This document shows positions 7,820-11,781 of a DNA stretch of 11,781 nt, one piece after another (positions within the stretch are counted from its first letter, which is position 1; each line of letters begins with the position of its first letter). The stretch comes from an uncultured Lachnospiraceae bacterium (lineage in GTDB: Bacteria; Bacillota; Clostridia; Lachnospirales; Lachnospiraceae): the NCBI GenBank assembly GCA_902784025.1, contig CACZTF010000209.1, positions 1-11,781 on the forward strand. The letters run 5' to 3'. A model generated the notes under the pieces. That model did not search any database, was not told where the DNA came from, and worked only from the letters and a program-made list of their open reading frames with translations. The position numbers and the translations under genes were made by a program.

Positions 7820-7892
7820 AGTCTTTTTTCAATATCCGGAAATTATCATTCTTCATGGATATATCTCATTTGTTATGCATATCATATTATCG

Positions 7893-8585
7893 TCATCTTC
7901 TGCCCCTGGCTATGGCAAGCAATCTCAGAAGCTGCAGTATGGATACGCAGGCCGCTGCAACATATGTAAGGGCTGCTGCTCTTAAAACCTTTGCTGCCGC
8001 ATTATTCTCATTTCCGGCAAGGATACCGTTCTGCTTGAGCAGGGTAAGAGCACGTCTTGAAGCATTCAACTCCACCGGAAGAGTGACAAGCTGGAACACT
8101 ACAGCACCTGCAAAAAGGATGATGCCGATATATAAAAACCAGTTTCCGACTGTTGAATAATAAAACAATCCTATTATTATAAAGATCCATGAGATCCTGG
8201 AACCAATGCTGACAGCGGGGACAAGCAGGGTCCTCAGCGCCAGCGGCCCGTATCCGGTAGCATGCTGCATGGCATGACCGCACTCATGGGCCGCTACTGC
8301 TATGGCAGAAATTGATGACTTATTATAAACCGGTTCGGAAAGTGCCAGAGTGTTGTCCGAAGGATTATAATGATCTGTAAGAGAACCTTGTATGGGACCT
8401 ATACTCACATTACCTATTCCCTGGCTCATCAAAAGCATCTGTGCTGCCTGGGCACCTGTCAGTCCGCTGGAAGCACCCACATGTGTGTATTTGTTAAATG
8501 TTGCCTTTACTATTATCTGAGCGATCAAAGATATTACAAATGATATTCCTAATATTATATAATAACTTGTAAAAACATATTCCAT
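7893..8585 (-). CDS. YugP-type integral membrane zinc metallopeptidase
   Basis: A 230-residue membrane protein of the Zn_peptidase_2 (YugP-like) family. A first membrane helix spans about 8-27, followed by a soluble segment containing the zinc motif HECGH (100-104) in AVAAHECGHAMQH. Further hydrophobic segments lie near 114-128, 132-170 (probably two helices) and 203-222. LPVELNASRRAL (169-180) carries E172, a likely third zinc ligand by analogy with HExxH+E gluzincins. ATG 8585 has GGAGG 7 nt upstream, so the start is secure. Substrate and physiological role are unknown for this family; association with rsmB is common in Clostridia. It is the first gene after the rnhB terminator and so probably heads the rsmB-rlmN-stp-prkC-rsgA-rpe transcript. 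A TATTAT sequence at 8609-8614 is a weak -10 candidate without a clear -35. Confidence 0.9.
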   Translation of the reverse strand: MEYVFTSYYIILGISFVISLIAQIIVKATFNKYTHVGASSGLTGAQAAQMLLMSQGIGNVSIGPIQGSLTDHYNPSDNTLALSEPVYNKSSISAIAVAAHECGHAMQHATGYGPLALRTLLVPAVSIGSRISWIFIIIGLFYYSTVGNWFLYIGIILFAGAVVFQLVTLPVELNASRRALTLLKQNGILAGNENNAAAKVLRAAALTYVAAACVSILQLLRLLAIARGRR

Positions 8586-8635
8586 AAATATCCTCCATCG
8601 ATGATATGATAATATCGTTCATCCTTAAGCGGTAT

Positions 8636-8669
8636 AAAAAACGGAATATACGGTTTTATACCGTTTTTT
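8636..8669 (-). terminator. Rho-independent terminator after rnhB, possibly bidirectional
   Basis: On the minus strand AAAAAACGG (8661-8669) pairs with CCGTTTTTT (8636-8644), starting inside the rnhB stop codon, and the descending arm is itself the U-run. An overlapping arrangement, CGGTATAAAA (8630-8639) with TTTTATACCG (8654-8663), is a perfect 10-bp stem and on the plus strand is followed by six T. The plus-strand form looks the stronger, so it may end transcription both ways. It separates the rpsP-rnhB block from the metallopeptidase-rpe block. Confidence 0.6.
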
Positions 8670-9303
8670 ATTTCTCTAATATCCTGCCTATAAAAGTAAC
8701 CCTGTGCTCGGGACAGGGTCCGTATTTCCGGATCGCTTCTATATGAGCCTTAGTACCATAGCCTTTATGCTTTTCAAAGCCGTACTCCGGATATTTATCC
8801 GCCAGTTCTGACATCATTCTGTCCCTTGTGACTTTGGCAAGGATACTTGCCGCAGCGATGGAAATACTTTTTGCATCACCTTTTATAATGGGGACCTGAT
8901 ATATATCGAGACCGGGTATCTCCACAGCATCCACAAGACATACGTCCGGCGGGGTCTCCATATTCTCCACAGCCTTCCGCATAGCTTCATAGGTAGCCTG
9001 CAGGATATTGATCCCGTCTATTATATCATGCGGAACTATTCCTATACCATAGGAAACTGCTTTTGACACAATTTGTTCAAAAAGCACTTCCCTTCTTTTT
9101 TCCGTAACCTTTTTGGAGTCGTTCAGATAGATAAAATCCTCATCTTCAGGGAGGATCACGGCAGCGGCGACTACAGGACCCGCAAGGGGACCCCGTCCGG
9201 CTTCATCAATTCCGCAGATAAGGCCTTTAGTGGCATATTCTTTTTCATAGGTCTTCATCCCTTCAAGGCGTTCAAGCTCTGCCTTTAATCTGTCTTCTTT
9301 CAA
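8668..9303 (-). CDS. rnhB: Ribonuclease HII, probably TTG-initiated
   Basis: A type 2 RNase H that cleaves RNA in RNA/DNA hybrids and at single ribonucleotides in DNA, aiding genome maintenance. With the TTG start the protein has 211 residues. Active-site motifs: GIDEAGRGPLAGP (31-43) with D33 and E34, NDSKK (61-65), VDAVEIPG (124-131) with D125, KGDAKS (141-146) with D143, AAASILAKVTRD (150-161) and KHKGYGT (178-184). A charged N-terminal helix (about 1-25) precedes the catalytic core. TTG 9301-9303 is preferred because AAAGGGAGG lies 5 nt before it. Alternatives are ATG 9324 (weak site) and ATG 9375, which would overlap rbgA by 44 bp. The TTG leaves a 28-nt gap after rbgA. Function is secure; the start is moderately sure. 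Confidence 0.93.
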   Translation of the reverse strand: MKEDRLKAELERLEGMKTYEKEYATKGLICGIDEAGRGPLAGPVVAAAVILPEDEDFIYLNDSKKVTEKRREVLFEQIVSKAVSYGIGIVPHDIIDGINILQATYEAMRKAVENMETPPDVCLVDAVEIPGLDIYQVPIIKGDAKSISIAAASILAKVTRDRMMSELADKYPEYGFEKHKGYGTKAHIEAIRKYGPCPEHRVTFIGRILEK

Positions 9304-9308
9304 TTTAT

Positions 9309-9317
9309 CCTCCCTTT
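9309..9317 (-). promoter_or_regulatory. Strong ribosome binding site deciding the rnhB TTG start
   Basis: The minus strand reads AAAGGGAGG, then ATAAA, then TTG. It is one of the best ribosome binding sites in the window and sits at ideal spacing from the TTG only. The in-frame ATG codons at 9324, 9363 and 9375 all lie upstream of it and could not use it, so it argues for the TTG start. Confidence 0.65.
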
Positions 9318-9331
9318 GGTGCATCTGTGCT

Positions 9332-10198
9332 TTATTCCAATGATAATCTTCCCAGTCTTGCATTGCGGAAATCATCGATGATCAGTCCTGCCGCTCTTTC
9401 ATAATCTATGATACCGCCTTTTTTCAGACACCCGCGCTTTGCCCCTATAGCTTCCATCGTTTCAAGACCATCAGTCTCCTCCACTCCGTATTTGGCGGAA
9501 AGGGAACCGGGATAGGCTTCCAGGCACCATTTCACAAAATCCAGAGCAAGCTCATCAACGGAAAGATTATTATCATTAAGAGACCCCAGAAAGGCCAGTC
9601 TCATCCCGGATTCTTCACTTAAAGGTTTTACATATAATACCCCCGGTGTATCCAGAAGATCATTGCCGCTTTTCAGCCGGATCCACTGCTTTCCTCTTGT
9701 TACTCCGGGCTTGTTTCCTGTTTTTGCACTTGCTTTTCCTGCAAATGTATTAATAAATGTCGACTTTCCTACATTCGGGATACCTGTGACCATTATACGG
9801 ACATTCCTTTTTCCGGGATCACCTCCGGCAGCTCTTACTGCCGCTTCAAACCTTGCATCGGACTCTTTAAACTCATCTCTTGCAAGACGTGTGAGCATGG
9901 TCTCTACGGTAGTAACATCCTGCTTGCGTTTGGAATCAACTGCTAAGGCAAGATCTCCCCTGTCCCTGAAAAACGTTACCCATCGTTTAGTTGCCTCGGG
10001 ATCGGCCATATCGCTTTTATTAAGGACTTTAATGTGGATCTTTCCCTCAGCCAGCTCCTGTAAAACCGGATTACCTGTGCTTAACGGAGCTCTTGCATCC
10101 ACAAGTTCAATGAGCACATCCACAAGCTTTATGTCTTCACGCATGGCACGCAGGGCTTTTGCCATATGCCCGGGAAACCACTGATAATTGTTACTCAT
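9332..10198 (-). CDS. rbgA: Ribosome biogenesis GTPase RbgA (YlqF)
   Basis: A 288-residue circularly permuted GTPase, normal length, required in B. subtilis for late 50S assembly. Motif order is permuted: G4 NKSD (60-63), a G5-like segment near VDSKRKQ (88-94), G1 GIPNVGKS (139-146), G2 with T167 in GVTRGK, and G3 DTPG (183-186). The N-terminal QWFPGHMAKA (6-15) and a C-terminal helical RNA-binding domain (about 200-288) are family features. ATG 10198 has AAGAGG 6 nt upstream; the open frame to 10246 only runs back into the upstream terminator hairpin. The gene follows rplS after 62 nt, within which the terminator lies, and rnhB follows. lepB, which sits between rplS and ylqF in some relatives, is absent. 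Confidence 0.96.
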   Translation of the reverse strand: MSNNYQWFPGHMAKALRAMREDIKLVDVLIELVDARAPLSTGNPVLQELAEGKIHIKVLNKSDMADPEATKRWVTFFRDRGDLALAVDSKRKQDVTTVETMLTRLARDEFKESDARFEAAVRAAGGDPGKRNVRIMVTGIPNVGKSTFINTFAGKASAKTGNKPGVTRGKQWIRLKSGNDLLDTPGVLYVKPLSEESGMRLAFLGSLNDNNLSVDELALDFVKWCLEAYPGSLSAKYGVEETDGLETMEAIGAKRGCLKKGGIIDYERAAGLIIDDFRNARLGRLSLE

Positions 10199-10212
10199 AC
10201 TGTACCTCTTAA

Positions 10213-10251
10213 GACAATAAAACAATAACCGTATACGTTTCCGCACACGGT
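10213..10251 (-). terminator. GNRA-loop intrinsic terminator between rplS and rbgA
   Basis: On the minus strand ACCGTGTGCG (10242-10251) and CGTATACGGT (10228-10237) form a 10-bp stem with two G-U pairs, closed by a GAAA tetraloop (10238-10241). A T-rich tract reading TATTGTTTTATTGTC follows (10213-10227). It starts 9 nt after the rplS stop, and the rbgA ribosome binding site follows almost at once, so it probably acts as a partial terminator that steps down rbgA-rnhB expression. Confidence 0.65.
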
Positions 10252-10260
10252 CATCAATTA

Positions 10261-10608
10261 TTATTTTACAAGTGCCTTAACACGTGCAGACTTACCTGTT
10301 CTCTCGCGTAAATAGTAAAGCTTTGCTCTTCTTACTTTACCTTCTCTTACGACTGCCACACCCTCTACGTTCGGGGAATGGATGGGGAAAGTCTTTTCAA
10401 CACCTACGCCGTTTGAAAGCTTTCTTACCGTAAATGTCTTACGTGCGCCTGTTCCCTGGATCTTAATAACGGTTCCTTCGAAGATCTGGGTTCTTTCTCT
10501 GTTACCCTCTTTGATCCTGTTTGAAACCTTTACCGTATCTCCTACGCGGAATTCCGGTGTTTCGGCCTTCATCTGTCCGGCCTCTATTTCAGAAATATAA
10601 TCTTTCAT
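10261..10608 (-). CDS. rplS: 50S ribosomal protein bL19
   Basis: A 115-residue bL19, normal length, located at the 30S-50S interface where it takes part in intersubunit bridges. Characteristic segments are FRVGDTVKVSNRIKEG (20-35), the SH3-like core around IFEGTVIKIQGTG (42-54), TFTVRKLSNGVGVEKTFP (58-75) and HSPNVEGVAVVREGKVRRAKLYYLR in the C-terminal half, with a basic tail. The start is sure: CGGAGG lies 6 nt before ATG 10608. Codons are more restricted than in its neighbours, as expected for a highly expressed gene (impression by eye). It is preceded by a 134-nt structured gap in place of trmD and followed by a terminator, so it may be expressed partly as its own unit. Confidence 0.98.
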   Translation of the reverse strand: MKDYISEIEAGQMKAETPEFRVGDTVKVSNRIKEGNRERTQIFEGTVIKIQGTGARKTFTVRKLSNGVGVEKTFPIHSPNVEGVAVVREGKVRRAKLYYLRERTGKSARVKALVK

Positions 10609-10742
10609 GTTTAACCTCCGTTAATCTGTGTTTTTACCGGGGCTTCAAAATATCACTGCATATTTTTCTTTAATACAGATATAAATTGAACTACCCGGCA
10701 AGTAAAATATGATCAATATACTTTTCAGAACATTTTGAATAC
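10609..10742 (-). promoter_or_regulatory. Structured leader-like region upstream of rplS, at the usual trmD position
   Basis: This 134-nt gap holds no protein gene. On the minus strand, CCGGG (10694-10698) and CCCGG (10637-10641) close a long irregular hairpin: CCGGG/CCCGG, an internal loop, TTCAA/TTGAA, a small internal loop, ATAT/ATAT, CTG/CAG and TATT/AATA around an A-rich loop. An alternative helix joins ATCTGT (10675-10680) to ACAGAT (10624-10629), which abuts the rplS ribosome binding site and cannot coexist with the inner hairpin. Some Firmicutes carry an L19 leader motif before rplS, so this may be an autoregulatory leader; I cannot confirm a match to that family. No convincing promoter was found within it. 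Confidence 0.45.
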
Positions 10743-11276
10743 TTACAGATCAAGCAATCCATCGAGAAGATGTACCGTCGTTATCTTTTGCTCTGTATCA
10801 TGACCTACTATACAGTCCGGTATAACGGGAATGAGCAATTCCTTTCCGTTATCACGCTTAACTATGTATACATTATTAGAAGCTGACGTGATGACATCCT
10901 CCAGGATACCAAGCCTCTCGCCGGTATCGGAAATAACTGTATTGCCCACCAGATCACATATGAAGTACTCGCCTTCTTCAAGCTCGACTGCGTCTTCCCT
11001 GTCTATAAGGATATCCTTTTTTACAAATGTGAGGACATCGTTTATATTGTCGTATCCTTTAAATTTTATGATAACGAACTGCTTGAAATATCTCACAGAT
11101 TCAGGTTCCAGCATGCGGACCCCGTCTCTGAGCCTGATAAAACATTTTTTAAGATCATCAAATCTCCCGGCATCATCTGTTGTGGGGAAAACTTTCAGTT
11201 CTCCTTTTAACGCATGTGTCGTGACAACAACGCCGACCCGGAGTGATCTTTCAATATCGAAATCCTTTTCAGTCAT
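10743..11276 (-). CDS. rimM: Ribosome maturation factor RimM
   Basis: A 177-residue RimM, normal length, which binds uS19 and helps assemble the 30S head. The N-terminal RimM beta-barrel (about 12-92) begins with VGVVVTTHALKGELKVFPTTDD (14-35), the family hallmark. The C-terminal PRC-barrel (about 100-177) contains EGEYFICDLVGNTV (101-114) and GKELLIPVIPDCI (144-156), ending in the typical HLLDGLLDL. ATG 11276 overlaps the khpA stop region by 8 bp, indicating coupled translation, with AGGG 9-10 nt upstream. In most Firmicutes trmD begins at or just after the rimM stop; here it is missing and rimM is followed by the rplS leader-like gap. The protein end looks intact. Confidence 0.96.
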   Translation of the reverse strand: MTEKDFDIERSLRVGVVVTTHALKGELKVFPTTDDAGRFDDLKKCFIRLRDGVRMLEPESVRYFKQFVIIKFKGYDNINDVLTFVKKDILIDREDAVELEEGEYFICDLVGNTVISDTGERLGILEDVITSASNNVYIVKRDNGKELLIPVIPDCIVGHDTEQKITTVHLLDGLLDL

Positions 11277-11499
11277 CTATACGCACCCTGACTTCTTTTG
11301 TCTTATCACGTGATGAGGCCTGAGCCAGAACTCTTATGGCTTTGGCAAGCTTGCCTCCTTTTCCGATGACACGGCCTGCATCCTCAGGCGCAGTCTTTAA
11401 AACAATTACAGTCCTGTCGCCCTCTTCAATCGTGCTTACGGAAACACTGTCCGGATCGCTTACCAGATTTTTTGCGATGATCTCCACCAATCGTTCCAT
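11269..11499 (-). CDS. khpA: KH-domain RNA-binding protein KhpA (YlqC)
   Basis: A 76-residue single KH-domain protein, normal length. KhpA partners with KhpB/Jag as a global RNA-binding chaperone affecting cell elongation and division in streptococci. The KH nucleic-acid loop is visible as VIGKGGK (44-50) with GKGG at 46-49, followed by the expected helix with AIRVLAQA (54-61); the N-terminal MERLVEIIAKNLV is typical. ATG 11499 has AAGAGG 9 nt upstream. It lies 41 nt after rpsP and overlaps rimM by 8 bp, the usual rpsP-khpA-rimM order of Firmicutes. Confidence 0.95.
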   Translation of the reverse strand: MERLVEIIAKNLVSDPDSVSVSTIEEGDRTVIVLKTAPEDAGRVIGKGGKLAKAIRVLAQASSRDKTKEVRVRIDD

Positions 11500-11540
11500 T
11501 TGACGAAACCTCTTGTTAAATGTCCTGAAAAATCACTTCA

Positions 11541-11781
11541 TTATTTTCCGATGCCTGCAGCCTTAAACAGTCTTGCAACTGTATCTGTGGGCTGAGCACC
11601 TGTACCAAGCCACTTCTGTGCCTTTTCGGAATCAACCTCAAACCTTGCCGGCTCGATGTTCGGATCGTAAACCCCGATCTCCTCGATAAAACTACCGTTA
11701 CGGGGTGATCTGGAATCGGCAACAACAACCCTGTAAAAAGGCTTTTTCTTAGCACCTAATCTCTTTAATCTGATCTTAACC
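11541..11781 (-). CDS. rpsP: 30S ribosomal protein bS16, start codon cut by the window edge
   Basis: The frame reads (M)VKIRLKRLGAKKKPFYRVV from the right edge, the N-terminus of bS16, and ends in KAAGIGK before TAA at 11541-11543. Only the first two bases of the ATG are missing, so the whole protein of 80 residues is visible. Hallmarks include ADSRSPRNG (21-29), EEIGVYDPN (33-41) and WLGTGAQPTDTV (57-68). bS16 is an early-binding 30S assembly protein near the 5' domain of 16S rRNA. It appears to be the first gene of this operon; its promoter lies outside the window. A longer frame running from 11755 to 11516 on the same strand is a shadow of this gene. Confidence 0.97.
   Translation of the reverse strand, partial: VKIRLKRLGAKKKPFYRVVVADSRSPRNGSFIEEIGVYDPNIEPARFEVDSEKAQKWLGTGAQPTDTVARLFKAAGIGK

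Noticed and set aside
9663..10184. 173-residue plus-strand open frame opposite rbgA
   Set aside because: Shadow of the conserved RbgA GTPase frame; composition is biased and no start signal is seen.
10609..10742. Degraded trmD remnant in the rimM-rplS gap
   Set aside because: The gap is far too short (a trmD gene is about 700 bp), is AU-rich, and I find no TrmD-like peptide in any frame.
11516..11755. 79-residue minus-strand open frame at the right edge
   Set aside because: It is out of frame with rpsP, whose complete bS16 sequence covers the same DNA; the frame has no recognisable features.
1..11781. CRISPR array, insertion sequence, prophage, toxin-antitoxin pair or tRNA
   Set aside because: No regularly spaced repeats, transposase or integrase motifs, terminal inverted repeats, tRNA-like cloverleafs or small paired toxin-antitoxin genes were seen; every long stretch is filled by housekeeping genes.

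Overview
The window looks like the chromosome of a low-to-moderate GC Firmicute of the class Clostridia, most likely a Lachnospiraceae-type gut or rumen anaerobe. The evidence is the gene order, the strong AGGAGG-type ribosome binding sites, a PASTA-type Ser/Thr kinase/PP2C pair, and a YugP-like membrane zinc protease beside rsmB. The family-level assignment is an inference from gene order and protein style. I see no mobile element, CRISPR array, tRNA, rRNA, integrase or obvious horizontally acquired segment, and nothing I can honestly call a new multi-gene system.

Layout: thirteen of the fourteen genes lie on the minus strand. Reading that strand from the right edge, the first block is a ribosomal-protein/RNA-maturation operon: rpsP (lacking only the first two bases of its start codon), khpA, rimM, a 134-bp gap with a structured leader-like segment, rplS, a GNRA-loop hairpin terminator, rbgA and rnhB. 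A second hairpin terminator touches the rnhB stop codon. The second block is a YugP-type zinc metallopeptidase, then rsmB, rlmN, stp, prkC, rsgA and rpe. This is the widely conserved Firmicute translation/PASTA-kinase cluster. At the left edge the only plus-strand gene, ychF, converges on rpe, and the two coding ends overlap by 11 bp.

How the genes work together: almost everything serves ribosome assembly or translation. RimM and RsgA mature the 30S subunit and RbgA the 50S. RlmN and RsmB methylate 23S and 16S rRNA. S16 and L19 are structural proteins, KhpA is an RNA chaperone and YchF a ribosome-associated NTPase. PrkC and Stp form an antagonistic kinase/phosphatase pair that senses cell-wall fragments and, in Bacillus subtilis, acts on the RsgA orthologue, so regulator and target sit side by side. 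Rpe is the metabolic outlier.

Points worth a second look are mostly regulatory or syntenic: trmD is absent from its usual place between rimM and rplS; that gap can fold into a long hairpin that competes with a helix beside the rplS ribosome binding site; a terminator lies between rplS and rbgA with no room for a new promoter; rnhB probably starts at a TTG codon; and ychF has a decoy ATG followed by an A8 run.
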